In this document: one piece after another, positions 9,932-18,921 of the stretch
Numbering within the stretch: the stretch's first letter is position 1
Layout: the number at the start of each line of letters is the position of its first letter
Program-made: the position numbers and the translations under genes
NCBI GenBank assembly: GCA_943736015.1
Contig: OX031070.1
Span: 39,548,173-39,612,172 of the forward strand
Reading direction: 5' to 3'
DNA length: 64,000 bases
Source of the DNA: Tridacna crocea
Taxonomy: Eukaryota; Mollusca; Bivalvia; Cardiida; Cardiidae
Notes under the pieces: generated by a model
What the model was told of the DNA's origin: nothing
The model's database searches: none
The model's input: only the letters and a program-made list of their open reading frames with translations

Positions 9932-10423
9932 ACAAGGAGACATTTTCCTTCTAAAAAGTAACTATGGAAAAAGCAATTTTTGGGGGTTTTTGTAATGGAT
10001 GGAACGTTTCATTCAATTTATTTAGCAGGTTAGGGGTTTATCAAAAACAGTCTAAGTTGCGTCCCATATATAGTATCATGCCGTCTTCTAGGCGCATAGG
10101 TGGAGGCAACAATATCCTCTATAGGAACAGTCAAATTTCTTCATTTGAAAGAAAGTTGTATCAGTACAGTTGTGAAAAATCCAGGAACCACATGGGTACG
10201 TGCGCTGACAGTCATGGTATGATCTTTTCCGTTGGTCGTTTTTACCGAAAAAAAAAAATGGTAGATGTTAGTAACTACGGTTTTTGGTATCGTTAATAAT
10301 CGATTACAAGGGTGCCGCCATGTTTAAAATCAAGTGACTGTTAGTATTTGAAAATACCTCCTTGATACCATTGTCTGCGCATGTCATATTCCTCGAAGGT
10401 TCGACCTTCTTATATGACGCTTC
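9932..10423. other. Unassigned stretch with an open frame
   Basis: A plus-strand frame of 110 codons (9964-10296) is present but has no recognisable domain and unusual composition; treated as non-coding. A short palindrome (GTCATATTCCTCGAAGG with partner) lies near 10385. Confidence 0.3.
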
Positions 10424-10540
10424 ATTCTTCCCCAATATTAGGGAGATTGTATTAATACGCGCTATAAAGTAGCAATGGAGAAAATGGATTTTATCAATAT
10501 GTTTGAGGAAAAATCAGGTCTGCTTTAGCTCCAGATTTCT
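10424..10540 (+). repeat. R repeat, copy 1
   Basis: About 117 bp, nearly identical to 13251-13367 (GGGAGATTGTATTAATACGC, then GAGGAAAAATCAGG). Only two copies seen; the nature of the family is unknown. Confidence 0.65.
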
Positions 10541-10974
10541 CTAAACTGCTGATCACAGCTGAGTGAATCGCACCAGGTAGCGTTTGATTGAATAAACGTT
10601 TGTTTTAGTTTAAAATTCAAAGTATCGGTTGTCACGTGGAAAAGCAGTCCGGTTCTGTACCCAGGATGCCCAACTTAGATAGATGAGTTTTTGTAGAATG
10701 CCACCCAGCGGGAGATAATGCTGTTAGTATTTGATACACATTCATTCGGTCTAGGAATCGGCCGAGTTATAACGAGCGTTTGTATCCAGTGAGAGAGTTT
10801 CTGGATTAAAATGTGTAACTAGAAATCCTTTCAAACATTTCGCGTATGAGGAAACAACATATAAATGCATATCGCACGTGGAGAATTAACTACGCATATT
10901 TCCACTTCAAAAGTAACAACCAACCTTAATTCTTCGATTTCCACAAAGCACTTAGATAAGGTTGCGCTTATCGT
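10541..10974. other. Unassigned stretch
   Basis: No supported exon or repeat family member. Confidence 0.3.
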
Positions 10975-10978
10975 TTAA

Positions 10979-11195
10979 CTCTTCGCCAAACGTCAATTAT
11001 TTTCGATGTGTCCAAATTGAAAGCATTTGCAGACGACAAACAAAATATGTCTCAACTGTTAATATTTGATTATATTAGGTAAGAAAATATTGTGGAAAAA
11101 GGAGAAAATGCTGGTAACCAGCATTTTCTCCTTTTTCCACAATGTTTTCAAAAGCGTCTTTCCTCACGGTCGTAAGAGGTTATGGTTGTATTTTG
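10979..11195 (-). mobile_element. hp1 element
   Basis: TTAA at 10975-10978, then CTCTTCGCC and the GCATTTGCAGACGAC flank. Hairpin at 11083-11149 with paired GTGGAAAAAGG/CCTTTTTCCAC arms. The loop base is A despite '-' flanks. The right end has decayed. Confidence 0.75.
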
Positions 11196-11276
11196 AAGGA
11201 TGAATGGCGTCTGCACATTTGACGCTTTTCACTGAAAAGCATGAAATTCAGATATCCAATCGAAACATTGTTTTAC

Positions 11277-11594
11277 TGTATGGTGTTTAACGCCGTTCTC
11301 AACATTATTTCATTTCTATCGCAACGGCCAGTGCACCCATCCATGCTTTCCTAGAGTTCCTTTCACCAGTACTTCGCACACATTTCTTTCCAAGCCACTA
11401 GCTGCTTTCCCACAGTCATGACCATCGTCGGAACAACGGTCAGCGGTGGAAGAGGAACGAATCCTGTCGCAGTGACTATCATCAATCCTTCGGAAAGAAA
11501 TTGGCCGATCCGGGGATCGTAGCTAGGGAATCGAACCCTGGACCCCGTATTCTCAAGTCCTTCACGCGACCGTCTGACCTACCGGGGCTCGGCC
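11277..11594 (-). mobile_element. SINE-G, full length
   Basis: The tRNA-like head is at the right end (minus-strand A-box region near 11580, B box GGGTTCGATTCC near 11527-11538), followed by the common body and a GTGTTTAACGCCG 3' end. Confidence 0.85.
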
Positions 11595-11763
11595 AAACAT
11601 GATGAAATGGGTAAACTCCATCTTTAAATAAGACTGATAGCGGTATTAAACGAAATAGTCTGATAATCCCATAGATTCAAGCCTCACTCTACTACCTGCT
11701 GATTTTCAATATTAACAATATTTATCCTTTCCGTTACCATGGTAACCTGAGAATAGGCTTTTA

Positions 11764-11830
11764 CGGACAGCGTACATCAAAGATCAGACTGCGCAGATCG
11801 CGCAGTCTGATCTTTAATCTATGCTGTCCG
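11764..11830. mobile_element. hp3 hairpin
   Basis: Core GATCAGACTGCGCAGATCGC with CGGACAG and CTGTCCG ends. TTAA flanks are not identifiable. Confidence 0.65.
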
Positions 11831-11996
11831 CCCAGCGATTTTTACTTTCTCGAAAAAAATTTTTTTTTGTCGGAATAAAAATTATATTTTTTGTCGTAGA
11901 TGCGGCACTCTTCCAAACTTGGACGTTATAAAGAGTAAATATCTACTTTTGTATAGACACTCTGATAAGCTCGAATAATTTATTAAGCATATCTAA

Positions 11997-12206
11997 CCCT
12001 TTGTCTGGTAAACAAATTAAATAAAAATTTCAAACCCAGAGTAAAGATCTCGAATAATGCTAATTCGAAATTATTCTTTTTTGCAGAAAATATATCTCCT
12101 TATCGGCCAGTGTAGATCCAAGATCAGACTGCAAGTTATGTGCAGTCTGATTTGAATCTACGCTGTCTGCAAAAAGGTCAACGAATCGTGATAATCAGCC
12201 TAAGGG
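11997..12206 (+). mobile_element. hp3 element, nearly complete
   Basis: Starts CCCTTTGTC after CTAA and ends CCTAAGGG before TTAA (12207-12210). Hairpin at 12104-12169. Shows that hp3 has the same CCC...GGG and TTAA termini as hp1. Confidence 0.75.
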
Positions 12207-12280
12207 TTAAGTTTTTACCATATGTTATTTATTAAGCGCGCCTGCTTCTTAGCCCGATCCCCCCAAATTCTCTTTCTTAA

Positions 12281-12385
12281 GTTAACTCCTTATACGACGA
12301 TAATATTTTTAGACTTGTCCAAATTGGACGCAATTGCATCAACAAAAAAATCAGATGAGACACAAGCGGCAAGATTTGTCATAAA
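12281..12385 (-). mobile_element. hp1 left-end fragment
   Basis: GTTAACTCCTTATACGACG followed by a TCCAAATTGGACGCAATTG segment; the hairpin is absent. Confidence 0.5.
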
Positions 12386-12387
12386 AA

Positions 12388-12752
12388 AGGTGTATGAAAT
12401 AAACGCTGTAATATTACGTGACTCTTTATTTCATACTTTTAACCCTTTCGTGTTTAATCAAACTCTAGTACAGTTCTTTTCAGTAATTCCCCGTGGCGTA
12501 TCCCCGTCTGCATAGCAACGCATTACAATATCACGTCAAGCGCGGGAAATGTAAGGTAAATGACGTCATATTTCAATCTGGTTGTGAGGCACGAGCGTTT
12601 TACCTAGGTAACTAGTGCCCGGAAACAACTGTTTCTGCCTTCAATTGAAGAGTTAGAATATAAAAATCGGTATTTTTACATGTCGTAACTATGAAATATC
12701 GAAAACATATTTCACCGCTATTTCTCGACGACCTACCGCAAAGCATGAAATG
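12388..12752 (+). mobile_element. L element, copy 2
   Basis: Carries the CACGTCAAGCGCGGGAAATG block and the downstream inverted segments of copy 1. Begins with a small inverted pair (GTATGAAATAAA / TTTATTTCATAC). Confidence 0.65.
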
Positions 12753-12755
12753 AAT

Positions 12756-13015
12756 TGTTATAATGTTACAGTGCTCAGGTCGTCTAGTTTTACGGTTTTA
12801 ATGTGTTACAGGTTAGGGTAAATCATTGGTAAATTGCAAGCACCAGTCTTTAAGAACTTTGTTTGATTTCTGAATTATGCGACTTAATTAAAAGATGGAG
12901 TGTAATTTTCGAGATGGAAAATAAGCAGAGAAAAGGTAATTAAGCACAGGTGGGGGAAATTAATCGAAAGGTCATCAAGTGCATGAATTGCATAAAACAG
13001 TGACGCATCACACTA
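12756..13015. other. Unassigned stretch
   Basis: Nothing recognised. Confidence 0.3.
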
Positions 13016-13019
13016 ATAA

Positions 13020-13239
13020 CCTTTCCCCAAACAATAAATTTTGGACTCTTCCAAACCGAAAGAGTTTGCAGACGACAATTTTAGATTTGGAGAAAATTGC
13101 AGAAAGTTCTCAAAAAAGGATAGAAAACACTGTGGGAAAAGGAGAAATTGCTCGTTACGAGCAATTTCTCCTTTTCCCACAGTGTTTTCAAAGACTTTTA
13201 CTGCAGACACGTAAAAACCAGGGCTTCTTTGAGAAAGGG
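13020..13239 (-). mobile_element. hp1b element
   Basis: Same plan as hp1 but with its own flanks (GACTCTTCCAAACCGAAAGA) and loop GCTCGTTACGAGC. Hairpin at 13123-13189 with paired CACTG/CAGTG arms. The right end is AAAGGGTTAC. Confidence 0.85.
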
Positions 13240-13250
13240 TTACTTAAATC

Positions 13251-13367
13251 ACTCTTCCCCATTATTGGGGAGATTGTATTAATACGCGCTATAAAGTAGC
13301 AATGGAGAAAATGGCTTTTATCAATACGTTTGAGGAAAAATCAGGCCTGTTTTAGCTCCAGATTTCT
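13251..13367 (+). repeat. R repeat, copy 2
   Basis: Second copy of the 117-bp repeat at 10424-10540, separated by 2.7 kb; few differences. Confidence 0.65.
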
Positions 13368-13411
13368 AGTCACACAACTAATACTTTCTACACTAAAAGA
13401 GATGTCAGCTC

Positions 13412-13640
13412 TTAAAAACATTATGGGAAAAGGAATTATGGTTGTCAGGTAGTATAGCGTTTAACGCCCTTTTCAACATTTTATCAGTTATATCTCGGCG
13501 GCAAGTGCCCCCCCTATCCATGCTTTCCCGTAGTTTGTTGTACCGGTACTCCGCATATATACTCTTCCCAAGCCAATGGCTGCTTTCCCACATCACCATC
13601 GTGGAAATAATGGTGATCGGTGAGAGAGGAACAGGCAGTA
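13412..13640 (-). mobile_element. hp1 fragment followed by 5'-truncated SINE-G
   Basis: 13412-13440 is part of an hp1 left arm. From about 13450 a SINE-G 3' portion (GCGTTTAACGCCC, ATGGCTGCTTTCCCACAT) runs to about 13640, without a tRNA head. Confidence 0.6.
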
Positions 13641-13703
13641 ATTGAATGAAACAAACTAACATTATTGTTATTGAAATATACTGAAATTTCAATGCTTCTT
13701 CAA

Positions 13704-13870
13704 TAAGTATCGACTTAGGTTAGCCTGCGCAGTCCGCGCAGGCTAACCTAAGTCGAAACTTTTTGCTTTTTGACAAATTTTCTGTGTGTCAAAGGACCTG
13801 TCTATCTCATGATTCACTTAGTTGTTAGACAAAATGACTTTTACGAATCTATACTTACGGGATGGGTAGC
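13704..13870. mobile_element. D element, right part
   Basis: Core at about 13704-13766 with paired arm changes (GACTTAGGTTAGCC / GGCTAACCTAAGTC), then the D right arm (ATTCACTTAGTTGTTAGAC). Confidence 0.65.
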
Positions 13871-13943
13871 TTGGTATGATGGATAACGGAGATCCGTTAT
13901 TCGGCGACACCCCATCCCCTCTTCCCCCCCCCGCCCCCCTTAA

Positions 13944-14305
13944 GGTAGTGGACCCGTAATACTTCTAGTGCAGCATGGCATAAAATTTATCAATAGTTGA
14001 TAAAGACAGATTTACATAGATATAATACTTTTGCACATTTTTAACCGAACAGATATTCTTTTGATGTCTATCTTCAAATTATCTGTTGATACTATTGTTA
14101 GTCTCCAGAAAAGGGAGGTAATTATCGCATCTCTTTGTAATGAGAATAGAGTGGTTTTAGATTTATAAATGATAATTCCAGGCAGGACAAAAATGAAAAA
14201 GTGGCTCGGTGAAAGTAGTACAATAATACTCATTTTTAATAGTAGCAAATTTTGTAGGATAATAATGTAGTGGAAATACCTGTTTTCTATTACGGGTCTA
14301 CAACG
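13944..14305 (+). mobile_element. N element, complete, TTAA both sides
   Basis: TTAA at 13940-13943 and 14306-14309. Ends GGTAGTGGACCCGTAATA and TATTACGGGTCTACAACG are imperfect inverted repeats. 362 bp, no coding capacity. It ends 64 bp from the FReD exon at 14370. Confidence 0.8.
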
Positions 14306-14369
14306 TTAATTCTCTTAATTCTTCATCTACTACAGAACAGAACAGATGAGAATGGAGTACTGTACTCAC

Positions 14370-14507
14370 CTCGAGACGTAAGAAGATGTAACTTTTCGTT
14401 TCCGAGCCAAAACTCGTCCCATAGATCTCCGAATCCGGTCTTGTATTCCTCCCAGTTACGGGAAAAGTTCACCCGCCCGGATTGACGTCGCTGTATGACG
14501 GTCCAGC
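14370..14507 (-). CDS. Fibrinogen-related domain exon (central N-terminal part)
   Basis: On the minus strand a TTTTTCTTAG acceptor precedes 138 bases ending CGAG|GTGAGT, a near-consensus donor. The 45 complete codons begin WTVIQRRQSGRVNFSRNWEE, followed by YKTGFGDLWDEFWLGNEKLH and LLTSR. This is the signature GGWTVIQRR...FWLGNEKIHLLT block of fibrinogen C-terminal (FReD) domains, found in ficolins, tenascins, angiopoietins and molluscan FREPs; these usually bind glycans or protein partners outside the cell. Phase 1 on both sides joins exactly to the exon at 15494-15613. There is no stop or frameshift. The remaining ~135 residues of the domain (calcium site, second disulfide, ligand pocket) were not found downstream in the window, so the gene is either longer than the window or truncated. 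Confidence 0.9.
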
Positions 14508-14539
14508 CTAAGAAAAAGATCCATAAGTAAATATAATGT

Positions 14540-14807
14540 ATTAAGAACACTGTTCTGTGAAAAGGGGGTTTAATGCATCTGCAAAAAGTATCGATCCAGG
14601 TCAGCCTGCGCAATCTGCGCAGGCTGACCTGGATCGAAACTTTTTTGCTATTTTCAAATTTTCTGCATGTCAAAAAGTCATTCTATCTAATGATTCAGTC
14701 GACTTTTTGAAACGATCGATCTCAAAGATTAATAAATATGTTACGACTTGCTGGGTAACATGGATCACGTATAGATGCATTAAGTCTCCTTTTTGCAAGG
14801 GCATGGC
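14540..14807. mobile_element. D element, nearly complete, in FReD intron
   Basis: Left end TGTGAAAAGGGGGTTTAATG and right end GATGCATTAAGTCTCC form inverted termini. Hairpin at 14581-14648 (GATCCAGGTCAGCCTGCGC with a perfectly paired partner). Lies in the intron 14508-15493. Confidence 0.75.
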
Positions 14808-14826
14808 CCAAATAAATTAGCCACGC

Positions 14827-15060
14827 TCTGGCAAAAAAGGGTTAAGTGCGTGTTTGGGGTGCATTGTACCAAGCAAATTGCCAAGTGATTACGAATCCAT
14901 AAAATCCCTTTTGTCTAACAATCAACTGGGCCTAGAGGTAGAAGGGTCCTTTGACATGCAGAAAAATGACCAAAAATAAAAGATTTGACTCAGATGACCC
15001 GGTGCATGAAGCACAGCCTGACCTAGGTACTTTTCACAGTGCATAACTAATTCAGTATGT
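14827..15060. mobile_element. Degraded D element, opposite orientation
   Basis: GATTACGAATCCATAAAAT and ACAGCCTGACCTAGG segments of D are present; one arm of the core is missing. Confidence 0.5.
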
Positions 15061-15158
15061 CAAAAAGACTATGTTTGTTCACCACTGAAAGGGTACAGAA
15101 AATCTGAGAATAAGAGAAAATCCTGGTTGCTTATCATAATTATTATCATTTTCCTTAA

Positions 15159-15377
15159 CCCGTTACCATACTGCAAAATTTTAGACCTGTCCAAATAGAA
15201 AGAATTTGCAGACGACAATTTCAAAGTGGCTCAAATGTAGCAATTTTCCTTTGATAGGGTAGAAAACTGTGGGAAAATGAGAAAATGCTGGTTACCAGCA
15301 TTTTCTCCTTTTTCCACAATGTTTTCACAAGGCTTCTTCCTCGAGGGCGTCAAAAGTCGTCATTATATGGTGAAGGG
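15159..15377 (-). mobile_element. hp1 element in FReD intron
   Basis: TTAA at 15155-15158 and 15378-15381. Starts CCCGTTACC and ends GAAGGG. Hairpin at 15262-15326 with a short deletion in the left arm. Confidence 0.85.
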
Positions 15378-15426
15378 TTAAACTGTTTTCAAAACCCTAA
15401 AAAGATTGGTTGTTTGTAGTCGATCC

Positions 15427-15490
15427 ACCCATCCACCTACTCGTCCGTCCGTCCGTCCATCCATCCATCCATCCATCCATCCATCCAACT
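15427..15490. repeat. (CCAT)n microsatellite
   Basis: CCGT/CCAT tetranucleotide run ending 4 bp before the donor site of the FReD exon at 15494. Confidence 0.9.
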
Positions 15491-15493
15491 TAC

Positions 15494-15613
15494 CTCCCCT
15501 GTCTATTTTCTTGCATAAACTTTGGAACGGTGTGGCGTGCTTTTCGGGGCGTAAATAAATATAATAGTCCCCTTCATATACCATACCACCAGATCGGTAC
15601 ACTTCGTCGCAGT
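15494..15613 (-). CDS. Fibrinogen-related domain exon (domain start)
   Basis: On the minus strand a strong acceptor (TTTTTTGTCTACTTTCAG) precedes 120 bases ending GGGGAG|GTAAGT. The frame reads CDEVYRSGGMVYEGDYYIYL and continues RPEKHATPFQSLCKKIDRG. This is the start of a FReD: an opening Cys (preceded, if the codon begins with G, by Asp), the S-G...Y-Y-I-Y strand, and the partner Cys 32 residues on that closes the first disulfide. The conserved CDM after that Cys is CKK here, and GGGW is RGGW. The split Gly codon (G|GC) joins exactly to the exon at 14507. Upstream exons for signal peptide, coiled coil or other domains were not recognised. A secreted lectin-like product is inferred from the family. 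Confidence 0.9.
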
Positions 15614-15675
15614 CTGAAAGTAGACAAAAAATATAATTTAACAGTTGTTGGCAAACACGATTTTGAAGGTGTTAA

Positions 15676-15896
15676 CCCTTTACTCCATAGATACTCATTT
15701 CTACGCATCGCTTGTAGGAGCCTTAGGAAAACATTGTGGCAAAAGGTGAAATTGCTCGTGACGAGCAATTTCACCTTTTGTCACAATGTTTTCTATGCTA
15801 TCAAAAGGTGTCATATACACGTAAGAAATGGCTTCATCCTTGCTGTTATTTAGGGTCAATTAGAGATACCGTAGAAATGCCTTATGGGGTAAAGGG
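15676..15896 (-). mobile_element. hp2 element, complete, TTAA both sides
   Basis: TTAA at 15672-15675 and 15897-15900. Starts CCCTTTACTCCATAG and ends GGGGTAAAGGG. Hairpin at 15727-15793 with loop GCTCGTGACGAGC. Lies 59 bp upstream of the FReD exon. Confidence 0.9.
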
Positions 15897-15959
15897 TTAA
15901 GATGTAAATGAAAAATAAGCTATTTTTGCGCAATAGGTGAGAATGTTTTTTTTTGTGTG

Positions 15960-16081
15960 TGTGAGTGGGGGACCGTTCTACCTCATGATTTTACCGGTCG
16001 TGAAACAAAATGAATTTTTGGATCGATAATCAAGTGATGACTTCCAAGTATGTGAGCTGTGCTCTATACAAAAGGAGCTAA
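15960..16081. mobile_element. D element fragment
   Basis: GTTCTACCTCATGATT and GATAATCAAGTGATGACTT match the D right arm; it is cut off where M begins. Confidence 0.5.
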
Positions 16082-16617
16082 AGGTGGCCCTTCAGATTTT
16101 GGGTCGAAAATTTTACAAAGATACAAAAGAAATCATCCTTATACTCCCAAAGCCTTTTAATTTTCATTCATAAAATCCCAGTAGTCGAAACCCACCCGAC
16201 AACAAGAGAAATTGGAGATTTGCCACAGCCCAGGTCGACACCGACGAGAAACACAGTCTATTTTTACATGAGCAACTCACTCATTTACATACCGGAAATA
16301 TACAGACGAAGCTTCAAACATAGCATCTGAAGAAGACATTATGGAAAATAATAACATGTTTGAATATGTTATGGAATTTAAGCGCCATAGTCACGTGCCA
16401 GTAGTTTAACACTCCCTCAATGCTTTTTTGATTTTTGGCGCAAAATCTAAAAATAGCTTAAGAAGCTACTTAGCCTTTTAGGGGAATACCACGATTTTTT
16501 TGTGTGTAATTTCATGATTCTTAATTATTGATGATTTGTATTGTTTTTTTCATATAAATTTCAGTGATATATACATTTTTTTATTTGGTGTGATGTGAAA
16601 AATCTAAATACCCACCT
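16082..16617 (+). mobile_element. M element, complete
   Basis: Starts AGGTGGCCCTTCAG after CTAA (16078-16081) and ends CCCACCT before TTAA (16618-16621). 536 bp. Collinear with 6436-6960 and with 22510-23037 in reverse. Confidence 0.8.
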
Positions 16618-16655
16618 TTAATACATTTGCAAAATGTTTTGATTTGAACGAAACT

Positions 16656-16851
16656 GAACCGTATTCACCGACCATTCTTTAAAACATTCTTTGTCTTATT
16701 CTCAAGAATTGTGTATACATGTATTTGAAAGTAACACAACTTCTGATTGGCTAAACCCAATCTGAAGCTATGGTACTTACAAATTTAGCTGAAAACCTTG
16801 GAGACTAAGACTAAGAATATTCTCAAGAATGGTTGGTGAATATAGGCCATG
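16656..16851. mobile_element. F element
   Basis: Left end CCGTATTCACCGACC and right end GGTTGGTGAATATAGG. Central GATTGGCTAAACCCAATC with part of the second arm deleted. Confidence 0.65.
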
Positions 16852-16977
16852 GTTCTTATGATGGTGTTTTTGTTTTTTAGACTGACAGAAAAAAAAAACC
16901 CAAAGAAATCCAGTAGCTTTCGTTTGTTATGAAATATGTCAAAATCTCTATTTTCCGCCTGTCTTAACTCTTTCCCA

Positions 16978-17115
16978 GACGGCAAAATTATATATTTTCA
17001 GACTTGTCAAAATTCAAAGCGTTTGCAGACGACAAAATAATGGGGGCTAAAATGGTGGGATTTTCCTTCTGAAAATGGACAAAACATTGTGGGAAAAGGA
17101 GAAAATGCTGGTATC
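16978..17115 (-). mobile_element. hp1 element truncated in its loop
   Basis: TTAA at 16974-16977, then CTCTTTCCCAGACG and the GTTTGCAGACGAC flank. The left arm ends at ATGCTGGTAT; the right half is missing where the SINE-G region begins. Confidence 0.65.
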
Positions 17116-17144
17116 ATGTTGAGACAAAGCGTCGCTGAGAATCA

Positions 17145-17315
17145 TTGATTGATTAATTGTACGGTGTTTAACGCCGTTTTCAACATTATTTCAGGTATAT
17201 CGCGGTGGCCAGTGCACCAGTCAATGCTTTCCTGGAGTCTCTTTCACCGATACTCTGCACAATTTTCTTTGCAAGTCACTGGCTGCTTTCCCACATAGCA
17301 ATTGTCGAAAGAATG
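17145..17315 (-). mobile_element. 5'-truncated SINE-G with direct repeats
   Basis: SINE-G body without tRNA head. CGCTGAGAATCA occurs directly on both sides (17133-17144, 17316-17327), consistent with a 12-bp target-site duplication around a truncated retrocopy. Confidence 0.7.
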
Positions 17316-17358
17316 CGCTGAGAATCAGAGGAATGGTTTTTAAATAAATTAAGATTAA

Positions 17359-17578
17359 CCCTTTCCCAAACGACAAATTCTTGACTCTTCCAAACTGAGA
17401 GAGTTTGCAGACAACAATTCTAAATTTGATGAAAATGTTAGAAAGTCCTTCTAAAGGCTAGAAAACACTGTGGAAAAAGGAGAAATTGCTCGTTACGAGC
17501 AATTTCTCCTTTTCCCACAGTGTTTTCAAAGGACTTGTACTGCAGACACGTAAAAACCAGGGCTTGTTTGGGAAAGGG
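17359..17578 (-). mobile_element. hp1b element, complete, TTAA both sides
   Basis: TTAA at 17355-17358 and 17579-17582. Hairpin at 17461-17527 with loop GCTCGTTACGAGC and paired CACTG/CAGTG. Flank GAGAGAGTTTGCAGACAAC. Confidence 0.9.
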
Positions 17579-17582
17579 TTAA

Positions 17583-18056
17583 AACAATATTCGGATATAC
17601 CGAAGAATACGGCCGTTCGACTAGTCATGGAATCTAAAATTTAAACCAGTATTTAGCCTTGGGTTGAAGAAAATGCTCATTTGGGCTAGTCTTGTGCTTT
17701 CAAATTAGAATAGAAATGAAAGCACATCGAATTTTAAATCACACCAAAATTCGATCACACCAATATTCGAATCTTCGAATCACGCCAGAACTAGAAACAC
17801 AATAAATTTCGGATCACAATCCATTCCTTGTTTTCGATTGCTATTTGAATATTGGTTCATATTTTCTCATACCCCGGTATTCATAATTATCTATAGCAAA
17901 TTGTAACCTCGTTTTTTTTTTTTCCTGCCTAGATAGCAAACGGCGTGTAAATTACCTGTTTGACCTGGGCGAAAGCTCATCAAACTATCTTCTACTCTAA
18001 GAAAAAAAAATCAGGCAACGCCTATCGACCCTTAGTCTCTGAAAATTAAGTTCGAT
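17583..18056. other. Unassigned stretch
   Basis: AT-rich, with repeated short ATTCGAAT/ATCACACCA motifs near 17720-17800; no exon or known family. Confidence 0.3.
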
Positions 18057-18060
18057 TTAA

Positions 18061-18175
18061 AGCTGCTGAAAGCGACTCAAGGGTCTTTTGAGGACAGTGT
18101 AGATTCAAGATCAGACTGCACAGAACGTGCAGTCTGATCTTGGATCTACACTGTCCGATAAGGTGATATTGTCCC
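18061..18175. mobile_element. hp3 element, partial
   Basis: Follows TTAA (18057-18060) with the hp3 outer AGCTGCTGAAAGCGACTC. Hairpin at 18091-18157. Confidence 0.65.
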
Positions 18176-18185
18176 TATCAAGAAA

Positions 18186-18626
18186 TATATACTACTCAAA
18201 TTTTGATAGGGATCACTTACATATTTCTGTATGGGTTTATAAGTTACAACGGTTTTGCATAAACGCCTTACCATACTGTAAAACACTAGATTTGTCCAAG
18301 TCGAAAGCATTTGCTGACCAAAAACTAAATGCAACGTGCACTATGCTGTCTGTAATAGGGTTGAAAACATTCTTGAAAAAGGAGAAAATGCTGGTATCCA
18401 GCATTTTCTCCTTTTCCAACAATGTTTTCCAAAGACTTCTTTCTCAGTGTCTTAAACAGTTGGCATTGTGAGGTAAAGGCTTAAAGATCCATCTCCACTG
18501 GTGATTTTATTGCTCAGTGTGGCAATGGAACATATTGTAAAACCATATATGATATATGCCACATATACATTTAGGGTGAATCTTTTAGGATGATCCCTTG
18601 CAAATTTTGAGTAGTATATTTGAAAT
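18186..18626. mobile_element. U element containing an hp1 insertion
   Basis: Inverted ends ATATACTACTCAAATTTTG and CAAATTTTGAGTAGTATAT. The same end type recurs at 56545-56959. An hp1 copy occupies 18264-18480. Confidence 0.65.
18264..18480 (-). mobile_element. hp1 element inside U
   Basis: Right end GGTAAAGGC before TTAA (18481-18484); the left end has diverged (CGCCTTACC). Hairpin at 18363-18429. Confidence 0.7.
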
Positions 18627-18698
18627 ACTAACATTAGGATCATTACCATCAGCTGAAAAATTGCATCTAATCTATTGAACAGGTTAATAGTCAATTAA

Positions 18699-18921
18699 CC
18701 CTTTTCCACACAATCCCGACTTTTAATGACCCCCGTGAAAGAAACCCCTTGAAAACATTGTGGGAAAAGGAGAAAATGCTGGTAACCAGCATTTTCTCCT
18801 TTTCCCACAATGTTTTCTACCCTTCCCAAAACAAATTTCAGTTTCTTCAGTCACTTTCGTTTTGTTGTCTGCAAATGCTTTTAAATCGGACCAGTCTAAA
18901 ATTTTGTCGTTTGATTTAGAG
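18699..18921 (+). mobile_element. hp1 element, complete
   Basis: TTAA at 18695-18698; the right end GAG precedes TCAA, a one-base change. Hairpin at 18751-18817, perfectly paired except for the loop base. Confidence 0.85.

Noticed and set aside
9964..10296. 110-codon plus-strand frame
   Set aside because: No recognisable motif, low-complexity Lys run, no splice context. A frame this long is expected by chance in 64 kb.
11277..11594. A true tRNA gene on the minus strand
   Set aside because: The tRNA-like head continues into the shared SINE-G body and recurs at other loci, so it is a SINE head.
15410..15853. 147-codon plus-strand frame
   Set aside because: It runs through the CCAT microsatellite, antisense to the FReD exon and into hp2; it is a shadow of these.
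18186..18626. Tc1/mariner transposon at the U elements
   Set aside because: Ends lie near TA-rich sequence, but no transposase fragment or clear TA duplication can be shown, so the superfamily is left open.
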